A stretch of 64,000 nt of DNA from Devosia beringensis (GCF_014926585.1 NZ_CP045422.1:1404501-1468500), one strand, 5' to 3'. Positions 10,569 to 21,032 are shown, numbered from the stretch's first letter. Numbers and translations are program-made. Notes: generated by a model not told the origin, from the letters alone.

Positions 10569-11065
10569 GCGCGGTGCTGCTGCTCGGCCTGCTGGCCGGA
10601 ACGAGCCTGGCCGCGCAGGAGGCCGGCTGGCACTATTCGCCCCTGCCCGGGGAAGGCGATCGCGCCACGCTGGGCTGCGCCCTCGGCTCGACGACAACCA
10701 CTTTCGCCTGCATCGCCGTGCGCTGCGAGGATGATTTTTCCACCGGCATCTATATCCATACCAGCCGGACGCAGGGCGATGCGGTTGTATGGGCCATCAC
10801 CGTGGACAAGCAGACCCGCAGCTTCGTCGCCCTGCCCAGCCAGCCCTATGGCTCAAGGCTGAGCGGCGACACCGCCTGGGTGCTGGACAATCTGCGCAAC
10901 GGTGCCGTAGCCTATCTCGAGCCGGCCGACGGCACGCCCGTGCCGGCCAATCACATTGCGCTCGACGGCTCGCTCTACGCCATCAATCATGCCCTCGCCT
11001 GGTGCGCCCCGCGCGTACCGGCAAACGAACCGATGACGGCGCCGGACGTTGAGACCAGACAATAG
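10541..11065 (+). CDS. Secreted protein of unknown function
   Basis: Predicted exported protein of 174 residues. An N-terminal signal peptide is visible (basic SHRTRK, hydrophobic LSAVLLLGLLAG, cleavage near SLAAQ). The mature part has four cysteines (about residues 46, 57, 62 and 152) that could form disulfides. I do not recognise a family. It starts inside the VOC gene in another frame (28-bp overlap) and runs close to the aldo/keto reductase gene, so these three genes may share a transcript. The reading frame is plausible because of the clean signal peptide and its fit between neighbours. Confidence 0.65.
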   Translation: MGSHRTRKLSAVLLLGLLAGTSLAAQEAGWHYSPLPGEGDRATLGCALGSTTTTFACIAVRCEDDFSTGIYIHTSRTQGDAVVWAITVDKQTRSFVALPSQPYGSRLSGDTAWVLDNLRNGAVAYLEPADGTPVPANHIALDGSLYAINHALAWCAPRVPANEPMTAPDVETRQ

Positions 11066-11081
11066 CGAATGGAGACGCAGC

Positions 11082-12020
11082 ATGGACCGCCGACCGCTCG
11101 GACGCAGTGAACTTGTCATCGAACCGCTGGTGCTGGGGGGCAATGTCTTCGGCTGGACCGTGGATGAGGCCGAAGGCTTCAAGATACTCGACGCCTATGT
11201 CGATGCCGGCTTTACCGCCATCGATACGGCCGAAGGCTATCCCAACTGGGTGCCCGGCAATCCGCCCGGCATGAGCGAGACGATCATCGGCAAGTGGATG
11301 AAGGCGCGCGGCAATCGCGAGGCGCTGCATATCTTCACCAAGGTCAATTCGGCCAACAAGCCGGGCGGGCTCAGCGCCCAGGCCATCCATGACGGCGTCG
11401 AAGCCTCGCTGGCGCGGCTGCAGACCGACTATATCGACCTCTATTTCAGCCACTGGCCGGATCCGGAGACCAGCCATGAAGAAACGCTCGGCGCCTATGA
11501 TCCGCTGGTCCGCTCGGGCCGGGTGCGGGTGCTCGGCGCCTCCAACTATAGCGCGCAGATGGTCCGCGACGCCCAGCAGACTGCCATCGTCAAGACGCTA
11601 CCGCGCTATGATGTGCTGCAGCCACGCTTCAATCTCTATGACCGCGCCGAATTCGCGGCCCTGGCCGATGTGGTGGCCGAACAGGAGCTCGGCACGGTGG
11701 TCTATTACAGCCTCGCCGCCGGCTTTCTGACCGGCAAGTATCGCAGCAAGGCCGATCTCGGCAAATCGCCGCGCGGCGGCGGGGCGGAGAAATATCTCGA
11801 CGCCAAGGGTCTGGCCATCCTGGCCGCGCTCGACACCGTCGCGGCGGCCCATGACGCCACCCCGGCCGAAGTGTCGCTAGCCTGGTTGGTGGCCCAGAAG
11901 GGCGTCAGCGCCCCGATCGCCTCGGCTACATCGGTCGAACAGGTGCAGAGCCTCGCCAAAGGCGTGCGGCTCAAGCTGGCCGATGACGAGCTCAAACTGC
12001 TGACCGACGCTGGTCAGTAA
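11082..12020 (+). CDS. Aldo/keto reductase
   Basis: NADP-dependent oxidoreductase of the aldo/keto reductase superfamily, 312 residues. The TIM-barrel pattern is clear: FTAIDTAEGY with the catalytic Asp and Tyr, then the LQTDYIDLYFSHWPDP strand with the catalytic His, and the later VLGASNYSAQ segment. The start at 11082 (MDRRPLGRSEL) with GGAG upstream is preferred to the frame's earlier ATG. It follows the secreted protein by 16 bp. The substrate is unknown. The length and DLYFSHWPDP motif resemble YajO/IolS-like reductases. Confidence 0.85.
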   Translation: MDRRPLGRSELVIEPLVLGGNVFGWTVDEAEGFKILDAYVDAGFTAIDTAEGYPNWVPGNPPGMSETIIGKWMKARGNREALHIFTKVNSANKPGGLSAQAIHDGVEASLARLQTDYIDLYFSHWPDPETSHEETLGAYDPLVRSGRVRVLGASNYSAQMVRDAQQTAIVKTLPRYDVLQPRFNLYDRAEFAALADVVAEQELGTVVYYSLAAGFLTGKYRSKADLGKSPRGGGAEKYLDAKGLAILAALDTVAAAHDATPAEVSLAWLVAQKGVSAPIASATSVEQVQSLAKGVRLKLADDELKLLTDAGQ

Positions 12021-12029
12021 GCCCTAAAG

Positions 12030-12055
12030 CCACCCCTCCTCTGCGGGAGGGGTGG
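12030..12055. terminator. Bidirectional GC-rich hairpin between convergent genes
   Basis: Perfect 10-bp arms (CCACCCCTCC/GGAGGGGTGG) with a 6-base loop lie between the aldo/keto reductase stop and the stop of the minus-strand Gfo/Idh gene. The placement fits a terminator serving both strands. Composition recalls the larger G/C-rich palindromes at 34.9 kb and 54.2 kb. Confidence 0.65.
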
Positions 12056-12062
12056 CGTCAGC

Positions 12063-13001
12063 CTACCACTCGAAATCGGGCCCGTTCACGCGGGCGCCCA
12101 TCAGGAAGACGTCGGCCATCAGCCGCAGCGGCGCGGCGTCGACATCGGTTTGGTGCCGGTCGAGCAGATCGGCAAAGTGGTCGTACATGGCGGCATATTC
12201 GCCATCGCCATGCTGCAGCACGACCTCATCATTGACGCGCAGCGTGCGCCCGCCGCCCTCGAGCCGGACGACATCACCCGTGCCGGTCTCGAAGCGGATG
12301 GTCCAGATCTCGCCATTCTCCTCGAGCCAGTTGAAGCCCGCCGACAAAGCCGGCTGGTGCGCCTGGCCGGACTTGAAGGTGATCTCGGCGTCGATGGGGG
12401 TCTGCCGATTGGCCGGGAAGGTCAGCTTGCTGGCCGCGACGAAGACCGGATAGGGCATGACCTTGGTGAAGATCGAGAGGGCATTGATGCCGGGATCGCA
12501 GACGCCGAAGCCGCCCGGCTCCCACACCCAGTCCTGGCCGGGATGCCATTTGCGCACGCTTTCGCGCCAATCGATGCGCGCGGCCGTGACGCCCTGCTCG
12601 GCCAGGATCGCCTTGGCCCGGTCGACGGCCGGATTATACTGGCTGTGCCAGGTCTGGTAGAGCACGCGATCGAGCCGGCCGGCATGGGCGATCAGGTCGT
12701 CGAGCTCGGAAATGGTGGTGGTGGGGGGCTTTTCCATCATCACGTCCTTGCCGGCATCGAGTGCCTCGCGGACATATTGATGGCGGATGCCGGGCGGGGT
12801 GCAGATCGACACGAGACCGATCTCGGGCATGGCGGCATAGAGCTCGGCGGGTGTCTTGAACACGGGCAGGCCGTTATGGGCCAGCCCGCGGGTCGAGACG
12901 GTCGCGGCCACCTCGAAATCCTGCGAATTCTCGATCACCGGCAGGTGCTGGTCCTGCGCTATCTTGCCCACGCCAATGACGGCGATCTTGCGTTTGGCCA
13001 T
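12063..13001 (-). CDS. Gfo/Idh/MocA oxidoreductase, D-galactose 1-dehydrogenase-like
   Basis: NAD(P)-dependent sugar dehydrogenase of 312 residues. The Rossmann start (IAVIGVGKIAQDQHLP) and the segments VSICTPP and VMMEKPPTTT resemble the proteobacterial D-galactose 1-dehydrogenase (Gal) subgroup. That enzyme oxidises galactose or arabinose to the lactone in the De Ley-Doudoroff-type route. The catalytic-lysine EKP motif is present. No other galactose gene is nearby, so the substrate is an inference from resemblance. It has a good AGGAG site and follows the glycerate kinase gene by 91 bp. Confidence 0.75.
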   Translation of the reverse strand: MAKRKIAVIGVGKIAQDQHLPVIENSQDFEVAATVSTRGLAHNGLPVFKTPAELYAAMPEIGLVSICTPPGIRHQYVREALDAGKDVMMEKPPTTTISELDDLIAHAGRLDRVLYQTWHSQYNPAVDRAKAILAEQGVTAARIDWRESVRKWHPGQDWVWEPGGFGVCDPGINALSIFTKVMPYPVFVAASKLTFPANRQTPIDAEITFKSGQAHQPALSAGFNWLEENGEIWTIRFETGTGDVVRLEGGGRTLRVNDEVVLQHGDGEYAAMYDHFADLLDRHQTDVDAAPLRLMADVFLMGARVNGPDFEW

Positions 13002-13037
13002 GGTCTGGCTCCTGGGGAAAAAGTCGGGCGTATAGAA

Positions 13038-13056
13038 CAGAGCCGGCCCGGCTCTG
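13038..13056 (-). terminator. Hairpin after the glycerate kinase gene
   Basis: Near-perfect palindrome with 9-bp arms (CAGAGCCGG/CCGGCTCTG) around one base, in the gap between glycerate kinase and the galactose-dehydrogenase-like gene. It probably separates their expression. Only a weak T-rich stretch follows. Confidence 0.45.
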
Positions 13057-13092
13057 CCAAGGGGATTTGTATGATTTTTTCGGGCGCCCGGC

Positions 13093-14346
13093 TCAGCGCA
13101 CGATTATGGCGCGGAAATCGTTGACATTGGTGCCGGTGGGGCCGGTCACCAGCAGGTCGCCAATGGCCCTGAAGGCGGTATAGGCGTCGTTATTGGCCAG
13201 AGCCGCCAGCGGATCGATGCCGGCATGGCGCAGGCGCGTGGCCGTGCCGCCATCGACAAAGGCGCCGGCATTGTCCTCGGAGCCGTCAATGCCGTCGGTA
13301 TCGGCGGCCAGCGCGGAAATGCCCTCGGCGCCATCGATGGCAATGGCCAAAGCCAGCAGGAATTCGCCATTGCGCCCGCCCCGGCCCTTGCCGCGCAGCG
13401 TCACGGTGGTTTCCCCGCCGGACAGCAGCACCACCGGCTTGGCAAAGGGGCGGTTGCGGGTGAGGATTTCCTTGGCGATGGCGGCATGGACCTGGGCGAC
13501 GTCGCGCGCCTCGCCCTCGATGGAATCGGACAGTATGGCCGCCTCGATCCCCTTGCTGCGCGCCAGCGTGGCGGCGGCTTCGAGCGACAGGGCAGCCGAG
13601 GCAATGGTGCGCACGGTGTTGCGCGCCAGTCTGGGATCGCCGGCCAGCGGCGCCGGATTGTCCTCGCCCGCCAGCAGCGCCTGGGCGCTGGCCGGCAGGT
13701 CGATGCGGTAGAGCGAGACATATTTGCGCGCGAGCGAGCGGGTGCCGGCAAGGGGAATGGTGGGGCCGGAGGCCACCAAAGCCGGATCGTCGCCCGGCAC
13801 ATCGGACACGACCAAGGTCGCGACCCGCGCCGGCGCGCAGCGCGCCGCCAGGCGCCCGCCCTTGATGGTGGAGAACTGGTTGCGGATCAGGTTCATCACC
13901 GCAATGGGCGCGCCCGAGGCGAGCAGGGCCCGGTTGATGGCCTGCTCGTCATCGAGCGTCAGACCCGGCGCGGGGGCCGGCAGCAGGCTGGAACCGCCGC
14001 CCGAGATCAGCGCCACCACGAGGTCATCGGGCCCCAGGCCCGAGACGGTTTCCATGATGCGACGGGCAGCCAGAAAGCCGGCCTCGTCGGGGACCGGATG
14101 GGCCGCCTCGACGATTTCGATGCGCTCGCAGGCCTCGGCATAGCCATAGCGGGTGACCACCAGGCCCGAGATCGGACCGGTCCAGGCCAGCTCGAAGGCC
14201 CGCGCCATCTGCGCTGATGCCTTGCCGGCGCCGATGACCACGGTGCGGCCGCGCGGGCGCGGCGGCAGGTTCTGCGCCACGGCCAAAGCCGGCTGCGCCT
14301 GGGCGACGGCAGCGTGGAACATCTGCTCGAGCAGGGTAGTGTCCAT
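13093..14346 (-). CDS. Glycerate 2-kinase (DUF4147/MOFRL family)
   Basis: Cytosolic kinase of 417 residues that should phosphorylate D-glycerate to 2-phosphoglycerate. Such proteins are often annotated TtuD or GckA and were once called hydroxypyruvate reductase. The N-terminal DUF4147 part shows VVIGAGKAS and the Gly/Ser-rich loop ALISGGGSS. The C-terminal MOFRL part shows LLSGGETTVTLRGKGRGGRN and ALAADTDGIDGSEDNAGAF. Full-length and intact. It stands alone, divergent from the phosphonate module. The 111-bp gap 14347-14457 shows no clear operator. Confidence 0.88.
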   Translation of the reverse strand: MDTTLLEQMFHAAVAQAQPALAVAQNLPPRPRGRTVVIGAGKASAQMARAFELAWTGPISGLVVTRYGYAEACERIEIVEAAHPVPDEAGFLAARRIMETVSGLGPDDLVVALISGGGSSLLPAPAPGLTLDDEQAINRALLASGAPIAVMNLIRNQFSTIKGGRLAARCAPARVATLVVSDVPGDDPALVASGPTIPLAGTRSLARKYVSLYRIDLPASAQALLAGEDNPAPLAGDPRLARNTVRTIASAALSLEAAATLARSKGIEAAILSDSIEGEARDVAQVHAAIAKEILTRNRPFAKPVVLLSGGETTVTLRGKGRGGRNGEFLLALAIAIDGAEGISALAADTDGIDGSEDNAGAFVDGGTATRLRHAGIDPLAALANNDAYTAFRAIGDLLVTGPTGTNVNDFRAIIVR

Positions 14347-14457
14347 GATCTCTCTCGGCTTGCGATTCGGCGCGGGCAGGTCTAGCCAGCAGCAAGAGCA
14401 TGGCCTGTGTCAAACGGCCGACACATACTATGGCTAGCGGCAGGTCAAGGAGTTCCG

Positions 14458-15150
14458 ATGACAGAACGATTCGCAATCTACTATGCCCCGTCCGCGACCA
14501 GCGAGTTGTGGGAGCGCGCCGCCACCTGGCTGGGGCGCGATTGCAGCGATGGCGAGCTGTTCGCCGGGCCGGTGGCCGGCATCGATCGCGACCGGCTGCT
14601 CAACCTCACCCAATCGGCCAATCGCTATGGCTTCCACGCCACGCTCAAGGCGCCCATGGCGCTGGTCGAGGGCGCCAGCGAGGCCGATCTGCGCGCCGAG
14701 CTGAGCAAATTTGCCAGCGAGCATGAGCCGGTCAATCTGGGCAAACCGCGCCTGGCCGGGCTGGACGGCTTTCTGGCGCTGCTGGTGGATGACAATGACG
14801 GGCTGCAGGATCTGGCGGCCCATGTGGTGGAGCGGTTCGACCTGTTCCGCGCGCCGATGTCAGCCAAGGATCGCGCCGCACGGGCGAGCCGCAATCTGAG
14901 TGCACGTCAGCTCGAGCTGCTCGACGCCTATGGCTATCCCTATGTGTTCGACGAGTTCCGCTTCCACATGACGCTGAGCGACCGGCTCGATCCCGCCGCT
15001 TCAGCCGAGATCACCCAGGCCGCCACCACCTGGTTTGCCCCGGTGCTCGACGCGCCGCTGGTGCTGGACCGGCTGGCGCTCTATCACGAGCCGGATGCCG
15101 GCACGCCGTTCAACCGCATTGCCGATTTCAAGCTGGGCAGCACTCCATGA
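14458..15150 (+). CDS. DUF1045 2H-phosphodiesterase-like phosphonate-metabolism protein
   Basis: Protein of 230 residues in the DUF1045 family, found with C-P lyase genes in many Proteobacteria. Two HxT-type motifs (FHATL about residue 60, FHMTL about residue 168) mark a 2H phosphoesterase fold, suggesting a cyclic phosphodiesterase role. Cyclic ribose phosphate is a known intermediate of phosphonate breakdown, so it may act like PhnP, but this is inference. The start at 14458 has an AAGGAG site. Its stop overlaps the phnM start by 4 bp (ATGA). Confidence 0.8.
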   Translation: MTERFAIYYAPSATSELWERAATWLGRDCSDGELFAGPVAGIDRDRLLNLTQSANRYGFHATLKAPMALVEGASEADLRAELSKFASEHEPVNLGKPRLAGLDGFLALLVDDNDGLQDLAAHVVERFDLFRAPMSAKDRAARASRNLSARQLELLDAYGYPYVFDEFRFHMTLSDRLDPAASAEITQAATTWFAPVLDAPLVLDRLALYHEPDAGTPFNRIADFKLGSTP

Positions 15151-16283
15151 GCCAGGCCGTCTTCCGCAATGCCCGCATCGTGCTGGCCGACAGCGTGATC
15201 GAGGGCAGTCTGGCTATTGCCGACGGGGTGATTGCCGGTATCGCCGGTGGCGCCATGGCGCAGGGCGAGGATTTCGACGGCGACTACCTGATCCCGGGCC
15301 TTGTGGAACTGCATACCGATCACCTGGAAAACCACTACCGGCCGCGGCCGGGCGTGTTCTGGGATCCGATGGCGGCGCTGCATGCCCATGACGTGCAGAT
15401 TGCCGGCTCGGGCATTACCACGGTGTTCGATGCGGTGCGCATCGGCTCGGACTTGGACCTGCCCGACATGTTCGGTCATGCCCGCGGCATGGTGGAGGCG
15501 GTGCGCGGGGCGCGCGATGCCGGCTGGCTGCGAGCCGAGCACCTGATCCACCTGCGCTGCGAACTGCCCAGCGCCGATGTGGTGGAGCATTTCGAGGCGC
15601 TCAGCGACCATCCGACGACGCGGCTGATCTCGCTGATGGACCATACGCCGGGCCAGCGGCAGTTCACCTCGATGGACGCCTACAAGCTCTTTTATGCCAA
15701 GCAGCTGGGCGTCACGAGCGAAGAAACCGAGCGCTATCTGGCCGCGGCCCTCGCCCAGCACGAGCGCTATGCCGGCCCCAATCGGCGGGCTTTGGTGGCG
15801 CGGGCGCAGGCGTCGGGCCTGGCCATGGCCAGCCATGACGATGCCACGCTGGCCCATGTCGAAGAGGGCATCGAGGACGGCGTCGCCATTGCCGAATTCC
15901 CCACGACGCTGGAGGCGGCGGCCGCCGCCCATGATGGCGGCCTCGCCATTCTGATGGGCGCGCCAAATGTGGTGCGCGGCAAGTCGCATTCTGGCAATAT
16001 CTCGGCGACCGATCTGGTGCGGGCGGGACTATTGGACATTCTGAGTTCGGATTATGTGCCCTATGCCCTGCTGCAGGCGGCCTTTGTGCTGCCCGAGCGG
16101 GTGGAAGGGCTTGGCCTGTCGGCGGCTTTGGCGACGGTGACGGCCAATCCGGCCCGGGCGGCGGGCCTGCACGACCGGGGCGAGATCGCCATAGGCAAGC
16201 GCGCCGACCTGGTACGGGTGCGGGTGATCGCCGGGCTGCCCATGGTGCGCGGCGTGTGGCGACAAGGGCAGAGGGTCAGCTAA
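15147..16283 (+). CDS. phnM: Alpha-D-ribose 1-methylphosphonate 5-triphosphate diphosphatase
   Basis: Amidohydrolase-fold enzyme of 378 residues that removes pyrophosphate from the triphosphate formed in the C-P lyase pathway. The diagnostic segment LVELHTDHLENHYRPRPG (about residue 50) with metal ligands, ASHDDAT near residue 230, the GAPNVVRGKSHSGN loop and LSSDYVP near residue 295 match PhnM. Translationally coupled to the DUF1045 gene and 3 bp before phnN. Other C-P lyase genes (phnGHIJKL) are not in the window. Confidence 0.9.
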   Translation: MSQAVFRNARIVLADSVIEGSLAIADGVIAGIAGGAMAQGEDFDGDYLIPGLVELHTDHLENHYRPRPGVFWDPMAALHAHDVQIAGSGITTVFDAVRIGSDLDLPDMFGHARGMVEAVRGARDAGWLRAEHLIHLRCELPSADVVEHFEALSDHPTTRLISLMDHTPGQRQFTSMDAYKLFYAKQLGVTSEETERYLAAALAQHERYAGPNRRALVARAQASGLAMASHDDATLAHVEEGIEDGVAIAEFPTTLEAAAAAHDGGLAILMGAPNVVRGKSHSGNISATDLVRAGLLDILSSDYVPYALLQAAFVLPERVEGLGLSAALATVTANPARAAGLHDRGEIAIGKRADLVRVRVIAGLPMVRGVWRQGQRVS

Positions 16284-16286
16284 TCC

Positions 16287-16853
16287 ATGGCGCGACCCCT
16301 CGGTTCACTGGTGCTGGTGGTTGGCCCTTCGGGGGTTGGCAAGAAGACGATTATCGAGGGGGCACGAAACGCGCTAGGCAATGACCAGCGCTTTGTCTTC
16401 GTGCAGCGCGTGGTGGCGCGCGCCCCGGGGACAGATCCCGACGAGCATGACGGCATGGCGCCGGAAGACTTCGCCAAGGCCGAGCTGGGCGGGCGGTTCT
16501 GCCTGTGCTGGGATGCGCATAACCGGCGCTACGGCCTGCCGATCAGCGTCGATACCGATCTCAGTCTGGGCAAGGTGGTGGTGGCCAGCGTGGCGCGCCA
16601 TGCCGTCGCCGAAGCCTGCGCCAAATATCCCGCCTGCGCGGTGGTGCTGGTCACCGCCGAGATCTCGCTGCGGGCCCAGCGGCTGATCGGGCTGGGACGG
16701 GAAGGCGGCGACCAGATCACCGCCCGGCTGGCGCGCGAGAGCCCGGCCGTACCGCGGGGAATCGATCCGATCATCATCGACAATTCGGGCCGGCTGGCGA
16801 TCGGCGTCACGGCCCTGGTGATGGCTTTGGTCGGCATCGCGTCACAGGCCTGA
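16287..16853 (+). CDS. phnN: Ribose 1,5-bisphosphate phosphokinase
   Basis: Kinase of 188 residues that makes PRPP from ribose 1,5-bisphosphate at the end of phosphonate degradation. It has a guanylate-kinase-like fold with P-loop GPSGVGKKT near the N-terminus, and the family patterns HDGMAPEDFAKAE and FCLCWDAHNRRYGLP. Length is normal. Third gene of the DUF1045-phnM-phnN unit. Confidence 0.88.
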   Translation: MARPLGSLVLVVGPSGVGKKTIIEGARNALGNDQRFVFVQRVVARAPGTDPDEHDGMAPEDFAKAELGGRFCLCWDAHNRRYGLPISVDTDLSLGKVVVASVARHAVAEACAKYPACAVVLVTAEISLRAQRLIGLGREGGDQITARLARESPAVPRGIDPIIIDNSGRLAIGVTALVMALVGIASQA

Positions 16854-16936
16854 ACGCATGATGACCAGAACCAGCAGCGATGAACCAATATCGCGCTGGG
16901 ACGTTGTTCCTTCTCGAACAAGCGTCAGGAGTTCTC

Positions 16937-17086
16937 ATGACCCGCAATGGACTATATGCCGTGATCGCAATCTTGCTGATCGCGATCGTCGGCTTTGGCA
17001 TCTACTCATACCAGCAGCAGCAGGCCCAGCCGGGCGTTGAGATTCGCATGGACGATCAGGGAATTTCCATCGATGGCAATGGATAG
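16937..17086 (+). CDS. Small single-pass membrane protein
   Basis: Protein of 49 residues with a short basic N-terminus (MTRNGLY), one hydrophobic helix (about residues 6-23) and a polar tail ending in GISIDGNG. Small proteins of this layout (one helix, a GQ-rich hinge, then an EI-motif and a GISIDGNG-like end) occur widely in rhizobial genomes with unknown function. The AGGAG at 16927-16931 favours the start at 16937 over an upstream ATG at 16880. Its end overlaps the next small ORF. Confidence 0.65.
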   Translation: MTRNGLYAVIAILLIAIVGFGIYSYQQQQAQPGVEIRMDDQGISIDGNG

Positions 17087-17270
17087 CGAACCGGGCCTGC
17101 GTCGACAGGCCATAGCGACGGCGCTGGCCGCCGAACTACAGCGTCAGGGCCAGGACGGGACGATCGATATCGACGCCCTGGCCGATGCGGTCGAGGTGGC
17201 GCTCGATCCACCCCCGCCCATGGCGGAGGGCAAGCGGCCCAGCGAGCTCAATTCGACCAATGATGACTGA
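17073..17270 (+). CDS. Small hypothetical protein
   Basis: Short protein of 65 residues starting inside the end of the small membrane protein gene, as if translationally coupled. The central part (LRRQAIATALAAEL..DIDALADAVEVAL) looks like two amphipathic helices. The tail is Pro/Asp-rich. I do not recognise a family. A second ATG at 17079 is an alternative start. Support comes mainly from coupling and from ending just before a terminator. Confidence 0.5.
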   Translation: MAMDSEPGLRRQAIATALAAELQRQGQDGTIDIDALADAVEVALDPPPPMAEGKRPSELNSTNDD

Positions 17271-17275
17271 AAGCG

Positions 17276-17298
17276 CGCCGGAACCTTGGGTTCCGGCG
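17276..17298. terminator. Hairpin terminator between convergent small genes
   Basis: Perfect 10-bp arms (CGCCGGAACC/GGTTCCGGCG) with a 3-base loop, 6 bp after the stop of the plus-strand small ORF and 19 bp beyond the stop of the minus-strand small gene. It probably ends transcription on both strands. Confidence 0.7.
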
Positions 17299-17316
17299 TT
17301 GCTGTTCGGGCTTGCC

Positions 17317-17535
17317 TCAGGCGGCGGTGCCGGTCTGGCGGACGGCCTGGGAGACGGCGAAATGCGCCTGCTCGACGGTGTCAAAGAGCTGGCCATCGAT
17401 GGCAAAGGCGGGCAGCTTGACGGCGAGAAACCGATAGCCGCTGTCATGGGGAACCACGACACCGAGCGGCTCGCCGGCCACTTCAATGACGATGGGCTTG
17501 TGGGCCTTGGCCCGGTCTAACTTGCTTTCCTGCAT
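17317..17535 (-). CDS. Small hypothetical protein
   Basis: Protein of 72 residues, no signal or membrane segment. The middle (KPIVIEVAGEPLGVVVPHDSGYRFLAVKLPAF) alternates like beta strands and is followed by a helix (TVEQAHFAVSQAV), so a small compact fold is likely. I do not recognise a family with certainty. A purine-rich site (AGAGA) precedes the ATG. It converges on the small-protein pair across a terminator. Confidence 0.55.
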   Translation of the reverse strand: MQESKLDRAKAHKPIVIEVAGEPLGVVVPHDSGYRFLAVKLPAFAIDGQLFDTVEQAHFAVSQAVRQTGTAA

Positions 17536-17648
17536 GGTAGAATCTCTACTTGCGTGTCGGGACGACGAGGCGGAATGGGCAGCTGGTGCTCCATCCGGGC
17601 CGGCGACGCTTGGGGTCTATCGGATTAGTGAGACGAATGCGTGACGCG

Positions 17649-17762
17649 TTACATTCGTTTGCTGAGACAGAACCCTTGCCAGCGTTTTACGCTTTGCAGG
17701 TGGGTGCGTACGCGCGTGGTACCGGCATGGATGGTGAAGGTATTGGATGGGGTCATCTTCAT
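17649..17762 (-). CDS. Possible short peptide
   Basis: Candidate 37-residue, basic peptide (MKMTPSN..LSKRM) preceded by a strong but very close Shine-Dalgarno stretch (AGGAGAGGA). It lies in the long gap between the 72-residue gene and the LacI gene. There is no domain and no homologue that I recognise, so it may be chance. It is listed because of the ribosome site. The rest of 17536-18058 holds only the operator-like site at 17961. Confidence 0.25.
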   Translation of the reverse strand: MKMTPSNTFTIHAGTTRVRTHLQSVKRWQGFCLSKRM

Positions 17763-17960
17763 TCCTCTCCTGCGGGTTGGCGTCGACACAACATCGGCGA
17801 TTACCGATGCAATGGGCAAAACATAAGCCCGTTTGGGCGGCAAAGCTAGCACCCCGACCATCGCAGAATGCAGAAAAGCGGAAAAAACCTGCTCGACTTT
17901 GGTCGCAAAACGCAAACCGGACACATTCGGTCAGGTTTTGCCGCAATCGCGCCGGCAGCG

Positions 17961-17974
17961 TGCAAACGTTTCAG
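17961..17974. promoter_or_regulatory. LacI-type operator upstream of the LacI gene
   Basis: TGCAAACGTTTCAG contains the palindromic core AAACGTTT with the central CG typical of LacI-family operators. It is about 85 bp upstream of the LacI-family start, so autoregulation is likely. Confidence 0.55.
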
Positions 17975-18058
17975 ACGCTTGTGCTGGGGCGCACAATCTG
18001 GTGATGTCGACCCCCACAATATGCCTCGCCATGCAAGGCGAGCCGAGGGGAAACGAGA

Positions 18059-19104
18059 GTGTCCGAAGACGATCCAAAGCCCGACAAGGGCACGCGCGGC
18101 GTCAAGCCGTCGGGCAAGCCGACGCTCAAGACCATTGCGCAGATGACCGGCTTTGCCGTTACCACGATTTCGCGCGCCCTCAACAATGCGCCCGAGCTCA
18201 GCCAGGAAACGCGGGACCTAGTGCAAAAGGTGGCCGCCGAAGTGGGCTACCTGCCCGACCGCGCGGCCCTGCGCCTCAAGACCGGCCGCACCAATGTGAT
18301 CGCTTTGGTGCTCGAGCCGGACGAGCAGATCTATGGCTTTGGCAATGCCATTGTCGGCGGGCTGACCGAGGCGCTGCGCGGCACGGCCTTTCACCTGGTC
18401 ATCACGCCGCTGTTCCGCAATGTGGCGCCGATCGAGCCGATCAAGCATATCGTGCGCAACCGCATGGCCGACGGGGTGATCTTTTCCAAGTCGGAAGCCT
18501 TTGACGAGCGCATCCGCTTCCTGATCGACAGCGACTTTCCCTTTGTCAGCCATGGCCGCAGCAACTGGCCGGAGGCGCATCCCTCTGTCGATTTCGACAA
18601 TGAGGCCTATGCCTATGGCGCGGTGCAACGGTTGGTGGAAAAGGGCTGCCGGCGCGTATCCATCGTGCTGCCCGACAGCGCCCTGACCTATACCGAGCAC
18701 CTCAAGGCCGGGGTGGCGCGAGCCGCCGCCGATGCCGGGATCGAGCATCAGTTCGCCGCCGACGTCAATCTGGGCAGCCCCACCGATGCCATCCGCAGCT
18801 ATGTGATCAAGCGCACCAAGCGCCCGGACGGTCCGGATGGCTGGGTCTGCGCCTCGGAAGTCTCGGCGCTGGCGGTAATCAGCGGCATTGCCGAAGCGGG
18901 CCTGACGGTGGGCCGCGACGTGCATGTGGTGACCAAGCAGTCCTCGCAGCTCTTCGCCCAGTTCCGGCCGGGTGCCGAGACGGTGTTCGAGGACTTTACC
19001 GGCGCCGGCAGGCTGCTCGGCTCACTGCTGCTGCGGCGCATCGGCGGGGAAACCGAGGGGCTTCAGGCGCTGCTTGAGCCGGTATTCGACTGGGACGCTC
19101 AGCC

Positions 19105-19108
<4 letters not shown>
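18059..19108 (+). CDS. LacI-family transcriptional regulator
   Basis: DNA-binding regulator of 349 residues. The helix-turn-helix (LKTIAQMTGFAVTTISRALNN, about residues 22-42) and the hinge-like helix (YLPDRAALRLKTGRTNVI) are clear, followed by a periplasmic-binding-protein-like sensor domain. It begins with GTG after a GAGGGGA site. The ligand is unknown, and there is no sugar operon next to it. Its stop codon interlocks with that of the ABC-F gene at a CTAG, a 4-bp convergent overlap. Confidence 0.85.
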
Positions 19109-20919
<1,811 letters not shown>

Positions 20920-20999
20920 GGCGCGGGTAAAGCATAGGCGCGGCATAAAGGGAAGGCTGGTTTGCTGCCGCCCTGCCCTGCAGTCGGCAGAGACGAAAA

Positions 21000-21032
21000 G
21001 GCTGGCCAGGGCGTTGAGGACCCTGACCAGCC
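21000..21032 (-). terminator. Terminator-like hairpin in the leader of the ABC-F gene
   Basis: Twelve-base arms (GGCTGGTCAGGG/CCCTGGCCAGCC on the minus strand, one mismatch) followed directly by TTTT. It lies 160 bp after the rirA stop and 81 bp before the ABC-F start. It may end the rirA transcript or act as an attenuator in the ABC-F leader. A short GACGG/CCGTC pairing just upstream could compete with it. The remainder of 20920-21192 shows nothing else. Confidence 0.6.

Noticed and set aside
17617..17946. A 109-codon minus-strand frame before the LacI gene
   Set aside because: Composition looks random (many Cys, Arg, His) and no ribosome site precedes the first ATG. Only the internal 37-codon part has one and is listed at low confidence.
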